A DNA stretch of 64,000 bases from Brachynemurus nebulosus (taxonomy: Eukaryota; Arthropoda; Insecta; Neuroptera; Myrmeleontidae), in the NCBI GenBank assembly GCA_035578155.1, contig JAPWDM010000003.1, positions 68,006,142-68,070,141 on the forward strand. Reading direction: 5' to 3'. Shown here one piece after another: positions 35,325-48,067 of the stretch. The notes beneath the pieces are model-generated. The model did no database searches. It saw nothing but the letters and a program-made list of their open reading frames with translations, and was not told the DNA's origin. Positions within the stretch are counted from its first letter, which is position 1. Each line of letters begins with the position of its first letter. The translations under genes and the position numbers were made by a program.

Positions 35325-36183
35325 TTGACTTATTTTTGTTTTGCTTTTTGTTAAACAGTAAAATATTTACAGCTTTCTACTGGTGTATAATGTATATATT
35401 TTCTACATCTGTTAAAATATACCTTAATTTTTCATTACTCTGTATAAACTGTAGACCAGCGGTTTCCAAACTGGGAGGCGCGCAATGTCCACCAGGGGGG
35501 CGTAGGTTAATTGTAAATATCGTCGTCGTTTTGATAAAATCATGGTTTTAAGAATAAGCGCGCAAATATAATTACCAAATAATGGACATTTTATATTAAG
35601 GAGTTACATACATGGGTCTTTTTAGCAAAAAAAAAAAAAAAAACAGTATTTTTTGATTTTTTTTTATATAGATATAATTTAATTAAGAAAATATAATTTA
35701 TTTCAACTTTTGGCATATTATAAATTATTTTGGGACACTGAAGAAATTTCCGTGAAAAAAAAAAAATAATTAGACCATTGACAGCTAGTTTTTGAAAATC
35801 GCTGATTTTTTGCCGTAGGCAGAGTAACCCGTGAAATTCTGACCTAAAATAAAATATCCCTGTCGCAGCAAACTACATGAGATAGCGAATTTCCGTTTAA
35901 AAAATTAGTTTTTCTCGGAAACTAGTTGACATAGAATGATAGTCTAAAGACCTTTTTTATGTGATTTTTTCTCCTCTTTTCGATGGCGTAAAAAATTACG
36001 CAAAAATTTTTGAATAAGGGGAAATTTTGTCAAAAAACTAATTTTTCCCACGTAAATTGCCCAAAAAACTATGTTTCCGGCATCGGACGTGTCTGGCTAA
36101 CGAACTTGTCCAACGGTTTGGGACTTCTAACATTTTCACCAAATTTCGAAAAAACAGGACATTTCGTTCGAGAGTTATCGTTT

Positions 36184-37466
<1,283 letters not shown>

Positions 37467-38224
37467 TATATAAATTTTAGTGAATAATATTTTCGGTTTC
37501 TAGGGACCTCAAAACAAATTTCTGCCATAGTCCCAGGTTCAAGTCGCGTCATGACAGTGGCTGTAATATCTGAATTCCATTCTGGAAATTCGCTAAAACA
37601 AAATTTTTTCTATTATTAGATGCTTATGGCTTGTACTTGAACGAAAAATTACTGTTTCCGTTCATTACATCTCATTTTATAAGTCGGAAGTCAATGAAAA
37701 ACACGAAAATTTTTACCAAAAATCAAAATTTTTTGTTTAAAACACTGTCCAAAGTTGAAATTTCATTTTTTTTTAAATCCCTTTGTTCAAGTACAAGCCA
37801 TAAGCTATTACTGATAGAAATAAATTGGTAAAAGTTGGAATAAATTAGGTTTTTTTGCTAAAAAAAGCCATGTAACTCTTAACAATGATTTTCCTGCTCG
37901 CTACTGTACGTAATACTTTAACAATAACAATTCTCAAGCGGTCAGAGTCATGTTAGCGCGTAAGTATCGAATAATATGTCTGATCAACGGTTTCCCCTCC
38001 AGTGTCGTATAGACCCGTCCGCCAAGAATGTGAGTTTTTTCAGTAAAAAAGTAATTTACGAATTGTTTATAAATTTTTTCAAGAGCGGGGTGGGAAAAGT
38101 AAGGGGTGCGTTAATGCACAAAGTTTGGAAACCGCTGCTGTAGACCAATCAGAAAGTTATATTTGTAAAACATTCAAAAAAATTATAATAGAAAATAGGC
38201 GTTGAAATAGTATCATATTTGACA

Positions 38225-39205
38225 CTAGCTGTACACCCGCGACGTCATTCGCGCATAAAATCAATGAGAAGTATATAATAATTCTACTTAATAAGTCTCT
38301 AACACTGACTGACCGACAGACAACGCACAGCCTAAACTGTTGACTTTAAAAGAATGAAGTTTTGCATAGGAGTTCCCTATATAACGTAGGTGAGCACTAA
38401 AAAAGGAATTTTGAAAATTCGTCCCTTAAGTGGGTTAAATAGGCGATGAAAATTTGCATAGATAGAAATTATTTATTTTTGAAGTTAGTGATATATAAAA
38501 ATATGTTACGATGGTTATTAAAGTTAATTATTTAATAATAAATCTTAAGCACTGACTGACATCCTGAGATGTTGCCGATGGTAAAGCCCATTTGGTTGGT
38601 ATACGGCTAGTTATAAAGAATTTACATAGAAAAATAGTTTTGCGTAATGCATGCGCATGCCCAAAATGGTTTTTGTATTTTCCCAAGGGAAGGAGATATT
38701 TTCCCGAAAATAAAAGCATCCTAAGTGTTAATACAGGTAATAAGTTATCATCAGATCAAATTTCATCAAAATCCTTTCAATAGTTTTTGCGTAATGTGTA
38801 CACACGCTCAAAATAGTTTTTGTATTTTTCCATGGGAATGACACATTTTTCCGTAGTAAAAAGTATATTATATTGACCCAGGTAATAACACCAGACCGAG
38901 TTGGTACGTAATGTGTGGACATGTTCAAAATAGTTTTTGTATTTTCCCGTAGGAATGACAAATTTTCCTGGAGTAAAAATTATCCTAGATGTTGACCCAG
39001 GTAATAAGTTATCGCCACACCAAATTTCATCAAAATTCGTCCAGTAGTTATTGCGTGATGCGTAAACAGACAGACAGATAGACAACAATTTTAAAAAACG
39101 CTGTTTTAATATCTAAATTGATAACTATCTACACTACTAGTATAATTTTAAAAAAATATTCCCTGTACAGACACGGTCTCGTTAGAGTTTTATTATATGT
39201 ATAGA
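38225..39205 (-). mobile_element. Non-autonomous Helitron, copy 2
   Basis: On the minus strand it starts TCTATACATATAATAAAA and ends with CGCG...CGCG, GGTGTACAG, CTAG and then T, matching the copy at 15-568. It holds about four degenerate units of the same minisatellite, where copy 1 has two. Neighbouring poly-CAGA motifs are part of the unit. Confidence 0.75.
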
Positions 39206-39215
39206 TACTATAGAT

Positions 39216-40046
39216 CAGGGGTCGGCAACCTGCGGCCCGCGGTCCGCATGCGGCCCTTTGGAAGCTTTCATGCGGCCCGCCAAGCAATTACCGCCATTTT
39301 TTAAACTAGCCGGAAAATTTTTTAAACTAGCTCGTTCAATCTCAAAAATTACCTATTTTTTATGCTGTGATAAGTAATTTTTTGATAGAAAAATGTTTGT
39401 ATTAAGCAATGTGAAAATTTAGTTCCATTATTTTTAGTTATATTTGAAAAAATAAAATTTTTCAAAAATATTAAGAAATATAACTGTTGAGAAAATAAGT
39501 GGTCTACTGTAAAGTAATAAATTAAAAAGATGTCAATTGTTATATAAAAATTTTCTGTTGTTAGTTAATGTAAACATATTTCTATTTCTCTTATAATTAT
39601 TTAAAAACCAAGGGGACAAACTAGATTGGCTTTGCCTCTGTTCCACTTGTAATGAGTTTGTGACGTAGTCTGTTTGTGTACATACACACTGTTTGCAGTG
39701 TATTAGTTTGGTTTTTTGTAGTAGTATGTGTATACACTAATACAACCACAATACACGTATTACCAGAGAGAGCTGTTCAACGTGTTCAACTAACAATGCG
39801 TATATTGTTAATATAATGGTGTGTTGACTCGACGACGACTACTGACGGACTAATGCCTTAAGCTGTGACTGGGTTACAAAGGACTCCAAGCGAATTTCAC
39901 TTTTTTTATGTTAGTTGGCTTCTAGTGTTTTATGTTAAAAACAAATATATCTCACTTACTTACACAGGTAGAGAGATAATTCACAAAACACAACAGAATA
40001 CATACATAATATAAACAATATGTCAGACAGTGGTCCTTTCGTGTCT
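39216..40046. repeat. hAT-like left end, truncated
   Basis: CAGGGGTCGGCAACCTGCGG at 39216 is a typical hAT terminus. No matching right end was found. Sequence 39300-39545 reappears inverted at 40160-40395. It was split by MITE copy 2. Confidence 0.6.
39609..39934 (-). mobile_element. 326-bp hAT-like MITE, copy 2
   Basis: The target duplication is TTAAAAAC (39601-39608 and 39935-39942). The sequence is the reverse complement of 31181-31506 over its whole length, with one substitution noticed. Confidence 0.9.
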
Positions 40047-40050
40047 TTAA

Positions 40051-40851
40051 CAGGGGTGAACTTTTTTTTTAAGGTACAGTATATTTTTGAGTCAATTTTT
40101 ATATATTATATTATGACATATAAAAGTCATTTGAAAGACTTTATTTAAAAGTAATAATCACAGTTGACATCTTCTTAATTTATTGCTTTACAGTAGACCA
40201 CTTATTTTCTCAACAATTACATTTCTTAAGTTTTCCAAAAAATTTTATTTTTTCAAATATAATTAAAAATAATGGAACTAAATTTTCACATTACTTAATA
40301 CAAACATTTTTTTATCGAAAAATCGCTCATTACAGCGTAAAAAACAGGTAATTTTTGAGTTTGAACGAACTAGTTTAAAAAATTTTCCTAATTCGGTCCT
40401 CAAATCCGGATGAATGTCTTTTCTCTGAATATGAGTTTACCGATTCAGCAGAATAGGTACATCAGTACATCACACATAATATACATACGAGTAGGTATTG
40501 CGAATTTATTCAAGTACCTATGTATTTTATTATTTTAAATATTTTTAATATTAATTAAATTTCAGTTAATTTTTATCGAAAGATGCAAATATGTATGTAT
40601 AATATAGTGACATTATTAAAGTAAAATAGGTATTAGTCATGAAGTATGTTGTATTATTTATTTATTGATTGTTAAAACCAAAAAAAAACTGATATTATTA
40701 CAAAAAATTTAAATTAACAAAAAAAAAAAAACAATGTATTCTAAATGGCTATTACTTTTAAAGAAAGTCTTTCAAATGACTTTTATATGTCAAAATATAT
40801 AAACATTGACCCAAAAATATAGTGTACCTTAAAAAAAAAAGTTCACCCCTG
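40051..40851. mobile_element. TTAA-flanked element with long inverted ends
   Basis: TTAA at 40047-40050 and 40852-40855 flanks ends CAGGGGTGAAC, a T-run and AAGGTACA. The inverted similarity reaches about 110 bp inward (AAAGTCATTTGAAAGACTTT region). Non-coding. Confidence 0.8.
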
Positions 40852-41172
40852 TTAATCCTGATGAATATTTTCAGCCTGCACACAAACCATTCCTAGAATA
40901 AGAAACACATAAAACAATAAATAAAAGAACAAGTCAACAAAATACATAGGTAGAGCCCGGACACTATAGTGCACTATAAATAACAAGTATGAGGGGTTAA
41001 AAAATGAAAATAAACTGTAATTTCAAAATCTAGAGTCATTTATAAATTTTAATTGTTATCATGTAAATGCAAAGAAAAATGATACTTTCAGTGAAGTGTA
41101 GCACATCTTATTAACATAGGTATTAATTTTCAACAAAACAGTAGTCCAATACTGGCTAGATGCCTTGATGTT

Positions 41173-41970
41173 CGATAACGAAAAGTTGGTTTTGACAGTC
41201 GCAATCCGTTCGGAATACCCACAACTTGCTTCGCTTAAGCCTTCAAAAATTTCGTTATTTTTGAGCTACGACGCACCGTTTAGGAGATATTTACGATTAA
41301 AGTTTTCGATAGCGAAAGTTAACGGAAAATTGTTTTTTAAAAAATTGTTCTGTTACTAACCAGATCAATGGGACTAACAGAGCCTAAATTAACTAGTTAT
41401 AACCAACTTATGACAAGTTACGCGGTATCGATAATTTTCGATAACGAAAAGTAGGTTTTGACAGTCGCAATCCGTTCGGAATACCCACAACTTGCTTCGC
41501 TTAAGCCTTCAAAAATTTCGTTATTTTTGAGCTAGGACGCACCGTTTACGAGATATTTACGATTAAAGTTTTCGATAGCGAAAGTTAACGAAAAATTGTT
41601 TTTTAAAAAATTGTTCTGTTACTAACCAGATCAATGGGACTAACAGAGCCTAAATTAACTAGTTATAACCAACTTATGACAAGTTACGCGGTATCGATAA
41701 TTTTCGATAACGAAAACTAGGTTTTGACAGTCGCAATCCGTTCGGAATACCCACAACTTGCTTTGCTTAAGCCTTCATAAATTTCGTTATTTTTGAGCTA
41801 CGACGCACCGTTTAGGAGATATTTACGATTAAAGTTTACGATTGCGAAAAGTAACGATTTGTCATTTCTTTTAAAAATACAGTATCGTTGACCAAATCAA
41901 TGGGACTAATGGAGCCTAAATTCATCAATTATGAGCAGTTTATGATAAATAATTCGTTATCTTTGTTAGT
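41173..41970 (+). repeat. Three tandem copies of a 266-bp unit
   Basis: CGATAACGAAAA starts units at 41173, 41439 and 41705. Units 1 and 2 differ at only a few bases; the third diverges toward its end. It is non-coding satellite-like DNA that leads directly into the ~103-bp array. Confidence 0.95.
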
Positions 41971-42790
41971 TCTCGAACAGAACATTCTAAAACTTTTGTT
42001 AAATATCTTTATTTAGCTTTTATAATAGTTCTTCTAATACTGATATTGGTTTTTCGACATCTTTATTAATTTTCGAATAGAAACTTTTGTCAAATCTTCT
42101 CACCTGTATTCAATTTGTTTTTCGATGACTAAACAAATGGTGAAGTAAAATTTTCGTAATCTTTGCTGATTTCCAGATAGAACATTCTCGAACTTTCGTT
42201 AAATTTCGCTACATGGATCCTTTTTAACTAACTAATTCGATGGTGAAAACAAGTTTTGGTTATCTTATCTGATTTTCACATAGAATATTCTAGAACTTTT
42301 ACCGAATTTCATTTCTTGGTTACCTTTTTGATGAACAATCTGATGGTGATGCCAAATTTTCAATAATTTTTCTGATTTCCAAAAAGAATATTCTAGAACT
42401 TTTGACGGATTCTGCTATTTGGACACTTTTTTGATGCCCAAACCAATGGTGAAGTTGGTTTTTGGATATATTTTCTATTTTCAGAATAGAATATTCTCGA
42501 ACTTTTGCCGAATTCCGTTAATTGATCGCTTTTCGATGAAAAATTTGGTGGTGAAATCAGATATTCGATATTTTTTCTAATTTCCAAAAAGAATATTCTA
42601 GAACTTATTCTAAATATCGGTACTTGATTACTTTTTCGTTAATCAATCCATTGATTAAGGATTTTTTATATCTTTTCTGATTATTGAAAAAATATTCTAG
42701 AACTTTTGCCAGATTTCGCTATTCAAGCATCTTTTCGATGACCAACCCAGTGGTGAAATCGAATTATGTAATAGTTTTAATTTATCTGTA
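41971..42790 (+). repeat. ~103-bp tandem array with HSE-like motifs
   Basis: About eight degenerate units. Each usually has GAATATTCTAGAA or a variant, followed by CTTTTGCCGAATTTCGCTA-like sequence and GATGACCAAnCCAATGGTGAA-like sequence. Motif starts: 41980, 42180, 42283, 42386, 42489, 42591 and 42690, giving 99-103 bp spacing, with one degenerate unit near 42080. GAAnnTTCnnGAA is the heat-shock-factor binding pattern. Confidence 0.85.
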
Positions 42791-44465
42791 TCTTTGTACA
42801 AGAAATATCTCCTCATAAAAATTTACAAGACTACGCTCCTCTCATATATGTTTTTCAAACAATTCGATTTTTTGACAGGATGATTTATAGCTTCAGTGTA
42901 TGAAAAAAAATGTTTTCTTCAAATGGTTGTTTACATAATTCACATGCAGTTGATCAAATTAAACTGTGTTCGTTCGTCCGCGAGCGATGTTACAAACTTA
43001 AATTGAGCGACTATGTTGTTGATATGAAATTTTATTGTTTTCAAAACAAAATATATTTGTAGAGTACCTCTTTAGTTCGTGCCACACAAACTATAGAGCG
43101 CATTTAGAAAAAAATTATAAATGTATTTATGAAAAATAGATAAATTATGTGCCGCTTCTAACGAATGGTGATACGTTTTTCCGGCAATTTTTGACAGGAT
43201 AATTTATGACCTGCACTATAGGTCCGGGCTTTAGTTATTATGGGCACAGCAGGTGGCATGTTATTTATTGCCACAGAACTCTTCTGTTCCCCTTTAGTTT
43301 CTTGTTTGACTGAGCATTGGCGGTTTTTGAACAAAAAGATTTAAGATATTTTTTAAATATTGGAAACATAAATGCTGAATAAATAAAAAGTAATTCTGAC
43401 TATACATATTATAAAATATTTATTGTATACTAAAAGTATTACATGCAAAATTATATTAGATAATATGTTTCATATGAGTATAATATAGAACAATACTTTA
43501 CATATGGTACATAATTATACATATACTGTATTCACTGTAAACATGTAAGAATGACGCTCATGGATTGTCAATATTACCATATATATTACTAATATACGTA
43601 GTTTGGTTGACGGGGTGTGTTCTCCTATTGCAGTCACCCCTTCAAGTGGTTTTACTAGTTTGGTATGTATGAAGGAATGACGTATCGTGTTTCCTCGACA
43701 AACTTGTATTTTTAAAAAATAAAAATTTGCTAAGAACAGACAAGGATAGGTATATATATTTATGTACATATTCAGATATCGCCAAAAAATCGAGTCCTAA
43801 GTCGGCTAAATCTAGTTTTAAGGGGAAAATTCCCCTAATTCAAGTTTCGGTTTTGGCGATTCGGAGGTTCTAGGGGCGGGGCTTATTATTTTCGTCAAAT
43901 TATCTGTGAAAATATTGAGGGAAAATCATTTTTAGTAGGAAAAATGGAAAGCTTATAGTTGATTTATATAAGACATTTAAGGACATTTTGACATAAATAT
44001 CAATAATTATTACGTAAAAACGAAAAGAAAAATTTGGATACATCATGGTTATTCTTTTGAACTGTATAATAACGGTCTGTTCAGGCTTTCAAAGTGTAGG
44101 GGGACAAAATATTCTCGGCGACAAAAACGACCGTTTTTTTAGATAACAAAACAAAATGATTCATAAATATTGGGAATTAAAAAACACAAACAGACACACA
44201 CAACATAGATGATGTAGTATTAACAGTAAAACGTCGTAAAACTGAATTTTAAAGAGACTGATAATATTTTTACGTTTTATGACAGCCCTCCAGTTCCATT
44301 CGTAGCCCCCCCCCCCCTTCCAATATAAAATATTTTATATGGCGAGTCTGTTAGAGACCATTTTTTCCCATGTCTGCTCATAACTTCGTTTAAAAATTGA
44401 AACTCTCTTTCATGTTAAGAAATTATTACCTTTTCCAAGTAAGAATATGTACATAAAACAGAAGA
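42791..44465. other. Repeat-derived, no gene seen
   Basis: It includes a C-homopolymer at about 44308-44320 and a block (44260-44410) related in reverse to 34380-34480. No supported coding region. Confidence 0.4.
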
Positions 44466-44473
44466 GTTAGAAC

Positions 44474-45669
44474 TAGTGATGAGCAAAATTAGTTTTGGTC
44501 TTGCAGTCTTGTGTAAGGACGGAGGTACGGGCCTTTTCTGTAGGGGGTAAATTGATGTTATTGGTAGCGTAGAAAACCCTACAGAAAGGTCGGGGTTCGA
44601 ACTCCTGATCATTACGGTAGACTTGCGGGAACTTTAGGGTATTCACCTTTCACTCAATAAAATAATGGTTTCAATTTGACAATTTTATTAACAAACAAAT
44701 AAATAAAAGACACAAGAAACAAAATAGGAACATTAATGACATAAAATACAATAAAACCAAATAGGAATTGTTCCCCAAATAGACAGGTAAACATTTATAA
44801 ACAAAAGTTAAAATAACAGCATAAGAATTAGGACTTACCTGGACACAAGTTATTCCCATGGTTTAATTACAAGTCCTTGTTATTGGCCACCAAAACAAAC
44901 TTCCCAATTACGACCAATAGAGCATGTTAAATTACCCTGAGTAGCCCATCCCCCTGCTAGCAACTAGCCTCCAGCTCTAATGCTCTTTACCGCTCCATAC
45001 TTGACTTGCCTTCTCCCCGACTACCCCGACTACCCGACTTCGACTACACTTTTACGACTGCCATCCGACTAATGTCCTCTTCGACTACCCTTCGACTAAT
45101 ACCCTCTTCGACTACCCCCTTGATTATCATTTTACGAGACTTTTATATTAATCGTTTGACCCACATAATCACGTTATTTTTATCAGAGTCAGCAGAAAGT
45201 ATGAATTAGTAAATCGTCGATATGTTTTGGTTGTTTGTTTTGGTTTACTGGCCTCGTTAACAACCTGTGTCCAAACAAATGGCCCGATTGCAACACTTGT
45301 CTTGGTCTTGCATTTTTTTGCAAGACCAAGACCAAGTACAAGACTATGTATATCAAGAGCAAGACCAAGACCAAGACTATAAGCATGGCTGCAAGACCAA
45401 TACCAAGACTCAAGTGAGCAAGACCAACACAAATGCAAGAAAAAAGCAAGACTCTTGCTAAACTATTTAAATAGTTTGAAAGTATAATTAATACCGTAAA
45501 GAGAGAAAATTCTAATTTTAGAAGGAAAAAATTCGATAATAAAAAAATGCAAGAAAGTGCAAGATTTTTTAGCAATACCAAGACAAAGACCAAAACCAAG
45601 ACTGCATTTTGCAAGACCAAGACCAAGATTACCAAGTCTTAGTCTTGGTCTTGCATTTGCTCATCACTA
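44474..45669. mobile_element. hAT element with CAAGAC subterminal array
   Basis: A perfect 8-bp duplication GTTAGAAC (44466-44473 and 45670-45677) flanks ends TAGTGATGAGCAAAA and TTTGCTCATCACTA. The right third (45290-45650) is packed with CAAGACCAAGAC hexamer repeats on both strands. The left end starts the same motif (GGTCTTGCAGTCTTG). No transposase remains; open frames in the array are low-complexity. Confidence 0.92.
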
Positions 45670-46536
45670 GTTAGAACTATGTATTTAACTGTTAAATTGT
45701 GCATATGTATTGTTTCTTCCTGTTTTACGCAATTCTTCCTCATCTAACTGTGTTAGTATGACAATTTATAGGAGTTTTACATGTAATAAAACTTGTTTGT
45801 TGACTTTATTCGTATCATTATACGTAATTAAATAATTAAAAATAAACTAAAATTTAATTAAACTGGCTATATAAGTATAATATGGTCATACTATGTGTAA
45901 TATATTATGTTAATTGTGATTCTAATTATTACATATTATAATATGCACAACTGTATAACTACATCTGATGATAAAACAGTTTATGTACTTATCGACTGCA
46001 ACATCGCATATATGTACACGATGTGGAGAAAGAAAATGAAACTAAATGAGTTTTATAACAAAATCCATTTTAATTTATAACGTCGCAGTAAAACTAAATC
46101 CTATTCATTTATCAAATTAAAACCATTGCTAAATCCTTACATCAAATTCGTAACCAACCATAACGATAATAAAAACGTTCTTTAGCGGGTAAACAGCCAG
46201 TTGGTAGTAGCTAGCGCGGTATCGGCAGACAGCGCAACTATTGTAGCAAGCAGAGACTATAGCCATGTATACTGTTCTTTATCAAATGTTACGACATGTA
46301 TGTATATAGTCTGTACGATGGTCGATGGCAAACTGAATTTTTTTTACGTTTTTCAATTTTTGCACACATAAATATTTCATAATATAATAAAAAAGAAATT
46401 GACTCTTTTAAAAATTGGTTTTAGACGATTTAAATTTATAAGAGGGATTATGTAGTGTAAAATTTATTTGAGTTACAGTAGGTCTCGGACAAAATGGTTG
46501 CAACCAAAATTATCTCATCTTAAGCTGTAACGCTTA

Positions 46537-46989
46537 GGCGCGATTTATATTAATGCTCCGCTCTCGGTACGATATCACTACACTTTAGATTTGATAAAAT
46601 ATTCTTACACAATAAACAATGAGTGTATTCACATCATCGTTCTGATATCGGTCCGATATCAGTCACGGTTCGCTCCCGCTCACGGCCACTCCAATATCAA
46701 TACCACTCGGGTAATATTTTATCGGAGCGATATCAGACTTGTTAGGGCTTGTACCTATAGTGTAATTTTGATTCTACTCCATTCCGCTTGCATTCAGTTG
46801 TAATGAAAAGATATTTGTATCGAACTGAAACCGAACTGGGAGCGTACCCAGAGCGGCATTATAATGTGAGTAGAGAACGAATAGGTACCAGCATGATATC
46901 AGCACTGTACTGTGAACACAACAAGATAATATCGGAGCGAGAGTAGAGCGGGAGCGTACCGAGATCGGAGCGTTAATGTAAATCGTGCC
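46537..46989. mobile_element. Harbinger-type MITE
   Basis: TTA duplications (46534-46536 and 46990-46992) flank inverted ends GGCGCGATTTATATTAATGC and GGCACGATTTACATTAACGC, followed by TCCG(C/A)TCTCGGTACG. It is 453 bp and non-coding. It lies only 15 bp left of another Harbinger element. Confidence 0.85.
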
Positions 46990-47231
46990 TTATGATCCGT
47001 ATTAAGGGCCCTTTTAGACGGTCATATCAGTTCTCAGTTCAGTTTCAGTTTCCGTTCTCGTTTCATTTCAGTTCGGAAGAAGGTTTGCTTTTACACGATC
47101 CGTTCAGTTCTCACTGATCTCAGTCGTTTCAGTTCTTTGTATAATCTGAGTTACCCCCAAAAAAGTGTTTCGCTTTAAAAGTCTTCAACTTATATTCTTA
47201 TACTAGTTTAAAAGTGCTAATATAATAACTC

Positions 47232-47465
47232 ATGAATGAGGACTATTTCACTGCAATAGCGTTAGATTTGATGCTGAAGAAAGAGCGGAAGAAAAGAAGC
47301 TATTGGAGTAAGGTTTGGCTTCTTAAGAGAAATTCATTGTCGCATATAAATTTAAGGAAGGATCTTCGCATAAAACCATGTGATTGGTTGAATTATTTAC
47401 GAATGAATAAAGATACGTATCTCCTATTCCTTCCTGATTTTCATCGTCGCCGTCCATGGTATTAA
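47232..47465 (+). pseudogene. Harbinger transposase N-terminal fragment
   Basis: The 77-aa frame starts MNEDYFTAIALDLMLKK and contains RSYWSKVWLLKRN and LRMNKDTYLLFLPDF. This matches the region before the DDE nuclease in HARBI1-like proteins (pattern R..W...WL..R ... FRM....F..LL). The DDE domain is deleted. Confidence 0.75.
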
Positions 47466-47467
47466 CA

Positions 47468-47798
47468 CTTGTTACAGTCGGCTGTTGGTCGCTGGCGAAC
47501 GAAAAGAGATCATAATACCATAGTGATGGTTTGTTTACGTCCCCAGTTCCTGCTCCACTTATTTCACTGTCCTTAACTTTCTTAAGTTTTTTGTTGTAAG
47601 TTGAGCGTAGGCTATTTATTTTAGATTTTACAATATCGATTTACCACCGTATTCTTTATATTTCTTTAATAGAAGAGTGTAGGCAACCTCCCTAATATTT
47701 ACATTGTAGTAACGTACATCTGTCTTATTCCATGAACACGGTAAGGTTTTATAAATCTTAATAAATTCGACAACAAAATCGTGATCCTGGTTGGGCAT
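47468..47798 (-). pseudogene. MADF-domain protein of the Harbinger element, frameshifted
   Basis: The minus strand reads MPNQDHDFVVEFIKIYKTLP, then CSWN and VAYTLLLKKYKEYGGKS to a stop at 47628-47630. A small frameshift there restores INSLRSTYNKKLKKVKDSE and PSLWYYDLFSF in another frame. Together these are a MADF/Myb-SANT-like DNA-binding domain (conserved W, LR..Y..E/K..K, SLWYYD), the accessory protein of Harbinger elements. It is non-functional as read. Confidence 0.8.
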
Positions 47799-48067
47799 AG
47801 CGACAGTTGCCTATATAAAATGTGCACTTTGCCAGATTTTCAAGAAAACTGACGTGAGTAAACTGACTGAGACATGATGCGCTTGTTTACACATACGATT
47901 TCTAAGATCTGAAACGAAACAAATAGGTCTATCCATCCTGTCAGTTCTCAGTCTCCGTTTCAGTTCTCCTTTCCGATTTTGATTTTTACACGTAGAAAAA
48001 AAACTGACAGTTCGACTGAAACTGAAACTGAACTGAGAACTGATATGACCGTCTAAAAGGCCCTTTA

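Larger units (their letters stand above)
47005..48064. mobile_element. PIF/Harbinger element with decayed genes
   Basis: TTA duplications (47002-47004 and 48065-48067) flank ends AGGGCC(C)TTTTAGACGG, continuing TCATATCAGTTCTCAGTTCA for over 40 bp. It carries a transposase N-terminal fragment on plus and a MADF-domain fragment on minus, the convergent pair usual for this superfamily. Confidence 0.93.

Noticed and set aside
44560..44620. tRNA-like B box GGTTCGAACTCC
   Set aside because: No A box at the right distance and no cloverleaf could be drawn; it lies inside a hAT element and is at most a tRNA-derived scrap.
45169..45635. Open frames in the CAAGAC field
   Set aside because: Low-complexity translation of a hexamer repeat inside a hAT element.
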